From JAIBJP01 sp035639875 (GTDB taxonomy: Bacteria; Actinomycetota; Thermoleophilia; Gaiellales; Gaiellaceae), in NCBI GenBank assembly GCA_035639875.1, contig DASQXE010000014.1:1-19042 (forward strand): a stretch of DNA of 19,042 bases, in the 5' to 3' direction. Position 1 is the stretch's first letter. Each line of letters starts with the position of its first letter. Below are positions 1 through 6,990 of this stretch, one piece after another. A model generated the notes under the pieces. The model saw only the letters and a list, made by a program, of their open reading frames with translations. It searched no databases and was not told the origin of the DNA. The translations under genes and the position numbers were made by a program.

Positions 1-538
1 GGACTGGCTCTTCCATGCCTTTCAGCCGCGCCGGACGCCGCTTGGCGAACCGCAGCCCGTCGACTTTGCGCGCCAGCCCGACGACCGTTTCGCTCACGAG
101 GATCTGTCCGGGGGCCGCCATGCCGCAGAGCCGGGACGCCAGGTTCAAGGCGCCTCCGCGGTAGCCGCCGTCGACGGGCATGGCCTCGCCGGCATCGAGA
201 CCGATGCCGATGCCGAGCGGCAGAGCCGAGTCCGTCCTCGATCGCCGTTGCAGGTCGACGGCACTCCGCAGCGCTAGCCGGGCCGACGTGAACACGGCGA
301 GCGCCTCGTCGCCGCGAAGCTCGATCACCTCGCCGCCGTTGTCGGCGACCGTGTCACGCGCGAGCCGGGCGAACTTTTCCGCTAGCTCTGCAGCTTGCTC
401 GTCGCCGTGCTCCTCTGTGAAATGCGTGTAGCCGCGGACGTCCGCGATCAGAAAGGTGCGGATCTCGCCCCCCGGCGAACCGCGGCTGGCGTTCATTTGG
501 TGATACGAAGCGTACGCCTGCGACGGCGAAGCTTCCAT
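1..538 (-). CDS. Class III adenylate/guanylate cyclase domain protein, partial (C-terminal part beyond the window)
   Basis: The reading frame is open from an ATG at 538 to the window edge, giving the first 179 residues. Residues about 25-178 form a class III nucleotide cyclase catalytic domain, which in this family makes cAMP or cGMP from ATP or GTP. Both metal-binding aspartates are visible (D33 in IADVRGYT, D77 in ELRGDEAL), as are the transition-state Asn and Arg (N132, R136 in ALNLASR). The residues that usually set base choice are unusual: Glu73 sits where adenylate cyclases have Lys, and Gly129 where they have Asp. The preference therefore cannot be assigned, and the domain could be weakly active. 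The missing C-terminus may carry an ATPase/TPR or DNA-binding region, as is common for soluble actinobacterial cyclases. It lies 47 bases downstream of the anti-sigma gene, behind a strong hairpin, so it may be a separate unit. Confidence 0.85.
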   Translation of the reverse strand, partial: MEASPSQAYASYHQMNASRGSPGGEIRTFLIADVRGYTHFTEEHGDEQAAELAEKFARLARDTVADNGGEVIELRGDEALAVFTSARLALRSAVDLQRRSRTDSALPLGIGIGLDAGEAMPVDGGYRGGALNLASRLCGMAAPGQILVSETVVGLARKVDGLRFAKRRPARLKGMEEPV

Positions 539-542
539 AGCG

Positions 543-572
543 GAGCCCCGCAGGGTCAGACCCGCGGGGCTC
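543..572 (-). terminator. Strong GC-rich hairpin between anti-sigma and cyclase genes, possible terminator
   Basis: A perfect 9-bp inverted repeat (GAGCCCCGC / GCGGGGCTC, 543-551 and 564-572) encloses a further 4-bp helix (GGGT/ACCC) with a 3-base loop. It lies just after the stop of the 586-1350 gene and 5 bases before the ATG of the cyclase gene. There is no T-run, so it is either a tail-less actinobacterial terminator or an RNA element affecting translation of the cyclase. Confidence 0.45.
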
Positions 573-585
573 GATCTTCGAAGCG

Positions 586-1350
586 CTAGGGCCGGTGGGA
601 CTGGCCGGTTGCGGAATTCGCGGAGCCTGCCTCGCTGTGTCCGTCGCTCGCCGTGTTGGCGGTCGCGGTTCCGGCGGAGCTCGCTCCGCCGCTCGCCGTG
701 TCCGCCGTACCCGTCCCGCCCGCGTTCGGCGTAGGTACGGGGGCGCTGTGCGTCGCTGCCTGACCATGCTGGCCGGCCTGGCTCTTGCCCCCGCTCGCGA
801 GGGTCGAGATGGCCGCGCCCTTCTCGACGCCGGTCAGATCGGTGCTCGTGGCGAGCTCCGAGACCTCTGCGCCCTTGCCGGAGGAGGCCGGCTCCACGGT
901 CACGCCGCCGGACTGGCCGCGAACGTTCGGATGATCGCCCGCATGCTCGTTCGGGCCGACGGATACGCCGACCTTCGCCAGCATCGTCGAGGCGATGTCC
1001 TGTGCGGCCCCCGGCAGGGAGCCGGCGACGGCCAAACTTGTCGTCCCGGTAAGGGCTACGACCGCAAATGCGGCCGCGAGCTTCAGCCGAGGCACTGCTG
1101 ACCTCCTGCGTCGTGTGCTTGTCTCGGTCTGAGACGAGCGCACCGCGATCGCGAGCGCGGCGACCACTTCCTCTTCACGGTCGACATTCGAGGAGGTGGT
1201 GTCGGCGAGTTCGGTGACGAAGTTCGCGACGACGGCGTAGCTGGGCGGCGCGTCCTCCGGGCCGATGGCGCCGGCGAGAAGCCGGTCGGCCGTGTTCACG
1301 TCGAGCGGCAGGCGCTTCATCTCGCTTTCGAAATCGCGCGAGAGGCTCAC
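586..1350 (-). CDS. Probable anti-sigma factor: single-pass membrane protein with low-complexity exterior tail
   Basis: The protein has 254 residues if it starts at the GTG at 1350, which overlaps the sigma-factor stop in GTGA. An ATG at 1320 would give 244 residues. No clear Shine-Dalgarno decides between them; the coupling overlap favours GTG. The N-terminal 85 residues or so look cytoplasmic and include an ADRLLAGAI...EDAPPSYA stretch resembling the short N-terminal domains of actinobacterial anti-sigma proteins. One hydrophobic segment follows (LAAAFAVVALTGTTSLAVAG, about residues 91-110), then some 145 residues rich in Ala, Gly, Ser and Thr that would lie outside the cell. There is no zinc-binding HxxxCxxC motif. 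Assignment as anti-sigma rests on coupling to the sigma gene, the one-helix topology and the N-terminal resemblance. The tail may sense the envelope or may only be a spacer. Confidence 0.7.
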   Translation of the reverse strand: MSLSRDFESEMKRLPLDVNTADRLLAGAIGPEDAPPSYAVVANFVTELADTTSSNVDREEEVVAALAIAVRSSQTETSTRRRRSAVPRLKLAAAFAVVALTGTTSLAVAGSLPGAAQDIASTMLAKVGVSVGPNEHAGDHPNVRGQSGGVTVEPASSGKGAEVSELATSTDLTGVEKGAAISTLASGGKSQAGQHGQAATHSAPVPTPNAGGTGTADTASGGASSAGTATANTASDGHSEAGSANSATGQSHRP

Positions 1351-1898
1351 GGCGTTACAGCTGTCCCGCGTTCGAGCGTGACGAGCTCGGCCAGGCGCTC
1401 GAGCGCACGCTTCTGGATGACGCGCACGGTTCCGGGCTTCCTGCCCGTCACGGCGGCGACCTCCTGGGAATCCAAACCTGCGACCACGCGAAGCAGCACG
1501 ACCTCCGCCTGCTCCTTCGTGAGGCACCGAAGGGCCGTGAGGGCCTCGCCGCCCTCGATCTCGGCGACGGCTGCGCTCGGATCAGGTCGGCCGGTGAGGT
1601 CGCTGAGAGGAACGGGAGCCGTTCGCCGCCGCGCGCGAGCCCGGCGGTAATCGATGAGCCGCCGGCGGGCGATCGTGAAGAGCCAGCAGCGAAAAGCGCG
1701 CTCGTTGCCCTCGAAGCGGGTGAGGCCGTCGCCGACGTCGAGCCACACCTCCGAGGTCAGGTCCTCGCCCTCCACAGGTTCCTGCGTGCTCAAGTAGCGA
1801 GCGAGCGGCGGGTTCAGCTCGCGGTAGAGAGCAGAGAGAGCCCACTCGGCACCCGTCTGTGCCGCGGCAAGAATCGGTTCGAACGCGCCCTCGTCCAT
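1347..1898 (-). CDS. RNA polymerase sigma factor, ECF (sigma-70 group 4) family
   Basis: A 183-residue protein of normal ECF length. Region sigma-2 spans about residues 22-90 and includes GEDLTSEVWLDV and the FRCWLFTIARRRLIDYRRAR helix that recognises the -10 element. Region sigma-4 spans about residues 118-175, with CLTKEQAEVVLLRVVAGLDS followed by the helix-turn-helix EVAAVTGRKPGTVRVIQKRA that recognises the -35 element. No sigma-3 or sigma-1 region is present. The ATG at 1898 is preceded by a promoter-like sequence whose spacing suggests a leaderless message. The stop overlaps the start of the downstream membrane protein, as expected for a coupled sigma/anti-sigma pair. Regulation is probably by sequestration at the membrane; the signal and target genes cannot be read from the sequence. 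Confidence 0.93.
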   Translation of the reverse strand: MDEGAFEPILAAAQTGAEWALSALYRELNPPLARYLSTQEPVEGEDLTSEVWLDVGDGLTRFEGNERAFRCWLFTIARRRLIDYRRARARRRTAPVPLSDLTGRPDPSAAVAEIEGGEALTALRCLTKEQAEVVLLRVVAGLDSQEVAAVTGRKPGTVRVIQKRALERLAELVTLERGTAVTP

Positions 1899-1905
1899 CT
1901 GCGGG

Positions 1906-1936
1906 GTTGTAACACCGCCGCGTTTGGATTTTGCAA
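1906..1936 (-). promoter_or_regulatory. Possible promoter for the sigma-factor gene, giving a leaderless transcript
   Basis: On the minus strand TTGCAA (1936-1931) and TACAAC (1911-1906) are separated by 19 bases. The -10-like element lies 7 bases before the ATG at 1898, so transcription would begin at or next to the start codon. No Shine-Dalgarno is present, which fits a leaderless start. The 19-base spacing is longer than ideal. Confidence 0.35.
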
Positions 1937-1941
1937 AGAGC

Positions 1942-3171
1942 TCAGGCGGCCGCGGGCGGCAGGCGACGCGGCGCGCCGTACTGCTCGAGCACTTCGGGCA
2001 CCGCGTACTTGCCGCCCTCGTCCTGGAAGTTCTCCATGATCGCGAGGAGTAGGCGCGCGGTGACCGCCGTGCCGTTCAGCGTGTGCACCGGCTCGAGGCT
2101 GCCGTCGTCGCGTCGGTAGCGGACGTTGAGGCGGCGCGCCTGGAAGTCGGTGGTGTTCGAGGTTGACGTGATCTCGCGGTAGCGCTCCTGGCTCGGAAAC
2201 CAGGCCTCGATGTCGTACTTCTTCGTCGCCGAGGCTCCGAGGTCGCCCGCGGCGATATTCATAACGCGATAGGGGATACCGAGCTCGGCGACGAGCTCCT
2301 CCTCGATCGAGAGCAGCCGCTCGTGCTCCTCCGGCGATGCCTCCGGCAGGCAGAAAACGAACATCTCCACCTTGTCGAATTGATGGACGCGGAACATTCC
2401 GCGGGTGTCCTTGCCGGCCGCCCCCGCCTCGCGCCGAAAGCATGTCGAGTACCCCGCGTAGTGGAGCGGAAGCTGGTCCGCTTCGAGCTTCTCCTCCATG
2501 TGGAGTGCGGCCAGCGTGACCTCGGAGGTGCCCGTCAGATAGAGGTCGTCGCGCTCCACGCGGTAGATGTTCACCTCGTCGGTGGGGAGGAATCCCGTGC
2601 CGTACATCGCCTTCTCGAGGACCAGGACCGGCGGCAGCACCGCCTTGAATCCCTTCGCGGTGATCCGGTCGAGAGCGAATCGGTAGATCGCGAGCTCGGT
2701 CAGCGCCTCGTCGCCGAGCCGGTACGCGAACCGCGAGCCGGACACCTTCGCGCCGCGTTCCATGTCGATCTCGCCCAGCTCGAGGTGGTCGCGGGGTTGG
2801 AAACCGAAGCGGCGCGGCTCGCCGACCCGCTTCAGCTCGACCGCATCGTCCTCGGTGTACCCGTCCGGCGCGCTCGGATCCGGCGGATTCGGGACGACGT
2901 CCAGAAGCTCCCGGAACCGCTCTTCCACGTGCTCCAGCTTCGCCTCGAGCTCCTGCAGCTCGGCTTTGACGCCTTTCAGCTCCTCCACCTGTTCGGGTGT
3001 CGGCTTCCCCTTCAGCTTCTGGCGGCTGCGGAGCTCCTCGATCCGCGGCAGGAGCGCGCGGCGTTCCTTGTCCACCTCGAGAAGCGCGTCGAATTCGTCC
3101 GCGGCGCCCTTGCGCGCCAGCGCGGCGCGCCAGGTGTCGGGATCGGCCCGCGCCGCACGGATGTCGATCAT
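1942..3171 (-). CDS. serS: Seryl-tRNA synthetase
   Basis: A 409-residue class II aminoacyl-tRNA synthetase that charges tRNA-Ser (and tRNA-Sec) with serine in the cytoplasm. The N-terminal about 105 residues are rich in Leu, Glu, Lys and Arg and form the two-helix coiled-coil arm that grips the long variable arm of tRNA-Ser. The catalytic core follows: serine-binding TGTSE (213-217), motif 2 around CFRREAG (244-250) with RVHQFDKVE downstream, the STSNTTDFQARR segment (336-347) and motif 3 from NGTAVTARLLLAIME (366-380). Length is normal. The ATG at 3171 is chosen because it begins the family-typical MIDIR sequence and overlaps the upstream HAD stop codon in ATGA; the frame is open further upstream but that part is not SerRS-like. 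Confidence 0.98.
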   Translation of the reverse strand: MIDIRAARADPDTWRAALARKGAADEFDALLEVDKERRALLPRIEELRSRQKLKGKPTPEQVEELKGVKAELQELEAKLEHVEERFRELLDVVPNPPDPSAPDGYTEDDAVELKRVGEPRRFGFQPRDHLELGEIDMERGAKVSGSRFAYRLGDEALTELAIYRFALDRITAKGFKAVLPPVLVLEKAMYGTGFLPTDEVNIYRVERDDLYLTGTSEVTLAALHMEEKLEADQLPLHYAGYSTCFRREAGAAGKDTRGMFRVHQFDKVEMFVFCLPEASPEEHERLLSIEEELVAELGIPYRVMNIAAGDLGASATKKYDIEAWFPSQERYREITSTSNTTDFQARRLNVRYRRDDGSLEPVHTLNGTAVTARLLLAIMENFQDEGGKYAVPEVLEQYGAPRRLPPAAA

Positions 3172-3956
3172 GCGCGGGAGTCTAGGAACGCTTCCAGAAC
3201 TTGCGCGACTCCCTCTTCGTGGACGGAGGGGCAGACGAAGTCTGCGACGGCGAGCACGCGCTCGTGCGCGTTCGCCACCGCGACTCCGTAAGCCGTCCAC
3301 TGGAGGAGCTCGACGTCGTTCTCGCCGTCTCCGAAGGCGACCGTGCCCTCCTTCGAGAAACCGAGGTGCTCCGCAAGGAACGCGAGACCGGACGCCTTCG
3401 TGACCTCCGGACTGGCGAACTCGAGGAAGAAGGGCAGCGACTTGGAGATGTACAGCCGAGCGTCGAAGGCCGCCTTCATACGCTCCTCCAGGCGGTCGAG
3501 CGCCTTCGGCTCGCCCACCGCGACGAGCTTCGTAGGGGGCCGGTCGAGCCAGCGGTCGAGGTCGCCCACGACGTTGATGGTGAGACTCTGGAAGTCAGCG
3601 TAGGCGCGGGCGGCCGCCGTCACACGCGCGACGTAGAGCTGATCGTCGACGTAGCAGTTGAGCTGAAAATCCTCGGCCTCGACCGCCGCGATCGTCTCCT
3701 TGGCGAGATCGAGCGGGATGGGCTCGTGGCGGAGGAAGCGGCCGCCGGCCTCGGCGACCACCGCACCCTGATAGCAGACGACAGGATCGTCGATACCGGC
3801 CTGCTCGAGGTAGGGCCGCGCGGAACGGAACATGCGGCCCGTGACGATCAAGACCCGAGTCCCTGTCGCCCGCACGCGGCCAATGGCGTTAAGCGTGCGG
3901 GGGTGGAGGACGCCGTCCTCGGCGATCAGCGTCCGGTCGAGATCGCACGCAAACAC
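3168..3956 (-). CDS. HAD superfamily hydrolase, Cof-type (subclass IIB) phosphatase
   Basis: A 262-residue protein with all four HAD motifs: nucleophile and acid/base D5 and D7 (FACDLDRTLI), motif II T39 (VTGR), motif III K187 (EVTKASG) and motif IV D210/D214 (FGDGENDVE). The long insert between motifs II and III is the C2B cap of the Cof/YbiV/sugar-phosphatase group, which dephosphorylates small phosphorylated metabolites; the substrate here is not predictable. The start is taken as GTG at 3956 because the conserved MxxxDLDxT opening begins there; earlier sequence in this frame is the shadow of the cytochrome gene. It follows that gene after 32 bases and overlaps serS by 4 bases, so expression is probably coupled to serS. 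Confidence 0.88.
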   Translation of the reverse strand: MFACDLDRTLIAEDGVLHPRTLNAIGRVRATGTRVLIVTGRMFRSARPYLEQAGIDDPVVCYQGAVVAEAGGRFLRHEPIPLDLAKETIAAVEAEDFQLNCYVDDQLYVARVTAAARAYADFQSLTINVVGDLDRWLDRPPTKLVAVGEPKALDRLEERMKAAFDARLYISKSLPFFLEFASPEVTKASGLAFLAEHLGFSKEGTVAFGDGENDVELLQWTAYGVAVANAHERVLAVADFVCPSVHEEGVAQVLEAFLDSRA

Positions 3957-3988
3957 CTCGACACGCTGCGGAAAATCCTCGGGGAGGC

Positions 3989-4399
3989 TCAGCTCTTCTG
4001 CAGGAAGGCGACGACGTCGGCTATTTCCTGCGAGTCGAGCTTCGTCGCGTAGTCCTTGGGCATGATGTCTTGGAAGCCGGGCGTGATCTCCGCGCTCGGG
4101 TTCGTGATCGACTCGATGATGAACTGCGCAGACTTGCCTTGCAGGCCGGTGTCGAGATCCGGGCCCACCTTCGCAGTCGAGCCCGCCGCCTTGAAGGTGT
4201 GACAGCTCGAGCACGCAGGCTGGGCGGTCTTCGTGAAGATCTCCTTCCCCTTCGCAGGATCTCCCTTGGCGACGTTCACCGTCTCTCCCTGGGGGACGGA
4301 GCCGATCACGGTCTCGGGCGTAGGCGAGAGAGTGGTCTCTCCTCCGCAGCCAGCCAGGAGAACGCCAAGGGCGAGCGCGAGCAGGAGGCGGCGGCGCAT
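3989..4399 (-). CDS. Cytochrome c lipoprotein (class I, single haem)
   Basis: A 136-residue exported protein. Residues 1-17 are a lipoprotein signal peptide ending in the lipobox LLAGC, with Cys18 as the probable lipidated residue, so the protein should be anchored to the outer face of the membrane. The single covalent-haem site is CSSCH (63-67), and Met113 in QDIMPKDY is the probable sixth iron ligand. The C-terminal helix SQEIADVVAFLQKS is typical of small class I cytochromes c of the oxidase/COX-c type. It probably carries electrons to or from a respiratory complex encoded elsewhere. The ATG at 4399 is fixed by the signal peptide. The gene overlaps the end of the upstream membrane-protein frame by 94 bases. 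Confidence 0.93.
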   Translation of the reverse strand: MRRRLLLALALGVLLAGCGGETTLSPTPETVIGSVPQGETVNVAKGDPAKGKEIFTKTAQPACSSCHTFKAAGSTAKVGPDLDTGLQGKSAQFIIESITNPSAEITPGFQDIMPKDYATKLDSQEIADVVAFLQKS

Positions 4400-5889
4400 C
4401 GGCCGCGAAGCATAACCCCCGAGCAGACGAGGTAGCCCATCACACCCGCGGCCGCCACGTCGTTGGGCGCGTCGTTGACGACGAGGGAGACGGCGACGGC
4501 GAAAGCGAACGCGAGCGGAAGCGCGCGCTCCGGAAGTGGGGCGCCCGAGCGAAGGTCGCGGACGACGACCGCAGCGAGCAGGGCGAGGGAGAGGGCGACG
4601 GTGAGCGCGGGTCCCGGGGACACCGTTACGCGGTCCCAGGAGATGCGCAGCCGATCGGACAAGTGCGCGGCGAGACTGCCGGGACCTCCGCCGAGCGCCT
4701 TCGTGACGTGGCTCGACCCTCCGGTCGCGGCGTCGAGTGCGACGAGCCCGACGGCTACCGCGACGGCGCCCACGAGCGCCGCAGCGAGAGCGCGCCCACG
4801 GATCCGCGCGAGCAGACAGCCGAGAACCGCGTAGCCCGCGGCGAGGACGACCGCGCCGCCGCCGTCTGCGCCGAACCGGCTTCCGGCAACCGTCACGAAC
4901 GCAAGCAGCGCAACGGCTGCGAACGCGACAGGGCCGTAGCGCCTGCCCAGGAGCGCCGCGCCGGCGAGCGCGGGCACGAGCAGGATCGTCTCGAGCAGAT
5001 TGGTGACGCCGTAGAAGCGCCCGGTCTGCTCGGGCCCCCACGGCGAGTACGCGACCCACGCCGCATCGATCGCCATCGCCGCGAGGTAGAGGACGAGGAC
5101 CACGGCGAGCGTGGCCCCAATGGCGACCCAGCTGCGCACGAAGTGCGCGATCGGAGCGGCGAGCACGATTGATCCGACGAGCACGGTGAGGACGATCCAA
5201 AGGGACGCCGTCTCGGCCGCTCCGAGGATCACGTTGGCGGTGAGCCCGGTGGCACAGCCGAGGATCGAAGCACGGGGGAACACGACGGCGAGGAGGATGA
5301 CGAGGATGCAACAGACGAGGGTCGAGTAGAGGCGCGCGTTCCCCTTCGCGCCGATGAGGCGATCGAGCTCCGCGACACGCGCGGCTGCGTCGTCGGAGCT
5401 GCTCGATCGAAGGCTGTCTTCCTGCCGGAGAGCCGTCGGGGCGATATCGACGATCGAGACGACCCCTGGCAGCCGGGTGGACGTGGACGTGAGGAGGCCG
5501 TGGAAGCCCGAGCCGACGACCGCGACCGGATAACGTCGCTCGTTCGCCTGCGTGCCGTCGGCAGGAAGGGCGAGCACGATGAACGGGCCGGATGCGGGGG
5601 GAGCGGACGCCGTCTCGACCGAGACGAGCCGTGCTCCGCGCGGGACGCCGCCGTCGAGAAACGAGTTTCGGAGCTTGCCGCGGACCAGGGCCGCCCCGGC
5701 CTGTGCGCTGCTCGTCGTCGGACCGTTCGAAGGAACGAGAAGGCCGACGGCGCCGCGGGGGGCGAGGGCTCTCAGGTCGGCGATGGTCAGACCGGGAACG
5801 ACGACGATCCGAAATTCCTGCGTCGCCGCCCGCGCCGTGCCTGAAGCCAGAGCGAGCGCAAGCGCCGCCACCATCAGGGGTCGGACCAT
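4306..5889 (-). CDS. Multi-spanning membrane protein with exported N-terminal domain, function unknown
   Basis: A 527-residue protein starting at the ATG at 5889. Residues 1-21 form a signal peptide (VAALALALASGTARA then ATQ). Residues about 24-190 form an exported domain. Its closing stretch (RYPVAVVGSGFHG...GVVSIVDIAPTAL) resembles the end of alkaline-phosphatase/sulfatase-fold domains, but I see no complete metal site, so this may be a degenerate relative. From about residue 200 on there are roughly ten hydrophobic segments. The last 32 residues or so (RCAAASCSRS... to the stop) overlap the cytochrome gene and look like off-frame sequence, so the true end may be earlier, or a frameshift may lie near 4410-4440. 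The start faces htpX across a 55-base divergent spacer. No function is assigned. Confidence 0.72.
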   Translation of the reverse strand: MVRPLMVAALALALASGTARAATQEFRIVVVPGLTIADLRALAPRGAVGLLVPSNGPTTSSAQAGAALVRGKLRNSFLDGGVPRGARLVSVETASAPPASGPFIVLALPADGTQANERRYPVAVVGSGFHGLLTSTSTRLPGVVSIVDIAPTALRQEDSLRSSSSDDAAARVAELDRLIGAKGNARLYSTLVCCILVILLAVVFPRASILGCATGLTANVILGAAETASLWIVLTVLVGSIVLAAPIAHFVRSWVAIGATLAVVLVLYLAAMAIDAAWVAYSPWGPEQTGRFYGVTNLLETILLVPALAGAALLGRRYGPVAFAAVALLAFVTVAGSRFGADGGGAVVLAAGYAVLGCLLARIRGRALAAALVGAVAVAVGLVALDAATGGSSHVTKALGGGPGSLAAHLSDRLRISWDRVTVSPGPALTVALSLALLAAVVVRDLRSGAPLPERALPLAFAFAVAVSLVVNDAPNDVAAAGVMGYLVCSGVMLRGRCAAASCSRSPLAFSWLAAEERPLSRLRPRP

Positions 5890-5899
5890 CGGCGCAAGG

Positions 5900-5930
5900 T
5901 ACAATTTCGGGTACCCCACCGCCCTAGGAG
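5900..5930 (+). promoter_or_regulatory. Probable htpX promoter (-10 element) and ribosome binding site
   Basis: TACAAT at 5900-5905 is a near-consensus -10 element 39 bases before the htpX ATG; no convincing -35 is seen 17 bases upstream. TAGGAG (5925-5930) is the only Shine-Dalgarno-like sequence before the ATG at 5945, with a rather long spacing of about 14 bases. The spacer is shared with the divergent membrane-protein gene. Confidence 0.45.
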
Positions 5931-5944
5931 CTGAGAACTTCCCC

Positions 5945-6856
5945 ATGAAACGCAAGGCTTATGGACGCGACGCCGGCCTGTCCGCGCGCATGCTGCTGAC
6001 CTCGTTCCTGCTCGGCGCGCTCTACGTCGTCTTCGCCGTCGTCCTCTTGAAGGTCTTGAGCGTGGGCCTTGCGCCGATGCTCCTGATCGTCGTCGGACTC
6101 GCGTTCTTCCAGTACTACACCTCCGACAAGCTCGCGTTGAAGGCATCGGGTGCGAAGATCGTGACCGCCGAGGAAGCGCCCGAGCTGCATGCGATGGTCG
6201 AGCGCCTCTGCGGGATGGCCGACCTGCCGAAGCCCAAGGTCGCGATCATCCCGACGGATGTGCCAAACGCCTTTGCGACCGGTCGCAGCCCGAAGCATGC
6301 CGCGGTCGCGGTGACCGAAGGTCTCTGGCGGCGGCTCGAGCCAAAGGAGGTCGAGGGCGTCCTCGCTCACGAGCTGTCTCATGTCGCCAACCGAGACGTC
6401 CTCGTCATGACCCTGGCGAGCTTCTTCGCCATGCTCGCCGCGCTCCTCACGCGCTTCGGCCTCTACGGCGGGATGTTCAGCGGCGGCGGCCGCAACCGGG
6501 ACGGTGGAACGCCGGTCTGGCTCATCATCTTCCTCGTCTCGCTGGCCACCTACGTGATCAGCTTCATCTTGATCCGGACGATCTCCCGGTATCGCGAATA
6601 CGCGGCCGATCGCGGCTCCGCGCTCATCACCGGCGCGCCCGAGCAGCTCATGAGCGCACTCCAGAAGATCACGAGCGACATCATGCGGATCCCCCAGCGC
6701 GACCTCCGCCAGGTCGAGGGCATGAACGCGTTCTTCATCATCCCGACAAGCGTGAAGTCTTCGGCCGCCGAGCTCTTCGCCGACCACCCGCCGCTCGAGA
6801 AGCGGCTCGCGCGCTTGGCCGCGATCGCGCGGGAGATGGGCCGCCCGGTCGACTGA
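5945..6856 (+). CDS. htpX: Membrane zinc metalloprotease HtpX (peptidase M48)
   Basis: A 303-residue integral-membrane protease. Two hydrophobic segments (about residues 16-36 and 40-56) precede the catalytic site HELSH (H142, E143, H146); the third zinc ligand is probably E218 in REYAADR. Further hydrophobic segments lie at about 153-172 and 190-212. Length and order match the HtpX family, which degrades misfolded membrane proteins on the cytoplasmic side during envelope stress. The ATG at 5945 is chosen over upstream in-frame codons because the family-typical N-terminus begins here and those codons overlap the divergent gene. With pspAB 450 bases downstream and pspA/pspAA nearby, it belongs to an envelope-stress neighbourhood. 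Confidence 0.96.
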   Translation: MKRKAYGRDAGLSARMLLTSFLLGALYVVFAVVLLKVLSVGLAPMLLIVVGLAFFQYYTSDKLALKASGAKIVTAEEAPELHAMVERLCGMADLPKPKVAIIPTDVPNAFATGRSPKHAAVAVTEGLWRRLEPKEVEGVLAHELSHVANRDVLVMTLASFFAMLAALLTRFGLYGGMFSGGGRNRDGGTPVWLIIFLVSLATYVISFILIRTISRYREYAADRGSALITGAPEQLMSALQKITSDIMRIPQRDLRQVEGMNAFFIIPTSVKSSAAELFADHPPLEKRLARLAAIAREMGRPVD

Positions 6857-6935
6857 GAAGCCCAAGCTGGCGGCGCCGTGAGGCGCGAGGCAGTCGGCCG
6901 AGACTTCGGGCTATCCGAGGTGCGGGCCTCTTGAG

Positions 6936-6962
6936 CCGTCCGGCAAGGCACTTGTCGGACGG
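6936..6962. repeat. Long inverted repeat downstream of htpX
   Basis: Two 12-base arms (6936-6947 and 6951-6962) pair perfectly apart from one G-T wobble on the plus strand, around a 3-base loop (GCA). It lies 80 bases after the htpX stop, with no T-run following. It could be a terminator for htpX or an RNA processing/stability element ahead of the small open reading frame. Confidence 0.6.
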
Positions 6963-6990
6963 CGCCGGGGGCGTAAGACTCGCGGTGGCA

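Noticed and set aside
2323..3291. Long plus-strand open frame opposite serS
   Set aside because: Complete SerRS motifs are on the minus strand; the plus-strand frame is an antisense product of high GC bias.
3172..3300. Upstream in-frame extension of serS
   Set aside because: The extra 43 residues are Arg-rich, not SerRS-like, and lie over the HAD gene; the ATG at 3171 with the ATGA overlap is the natural start.
5924..6865. 313-codon minus-strand frame opposite htpX
   Set aside because: HtpX has an intact HELSH site and membrane segments on the plus strand; the antisense frame is rich in Arg, Glu and Asp from complementing hydrophobic codons.
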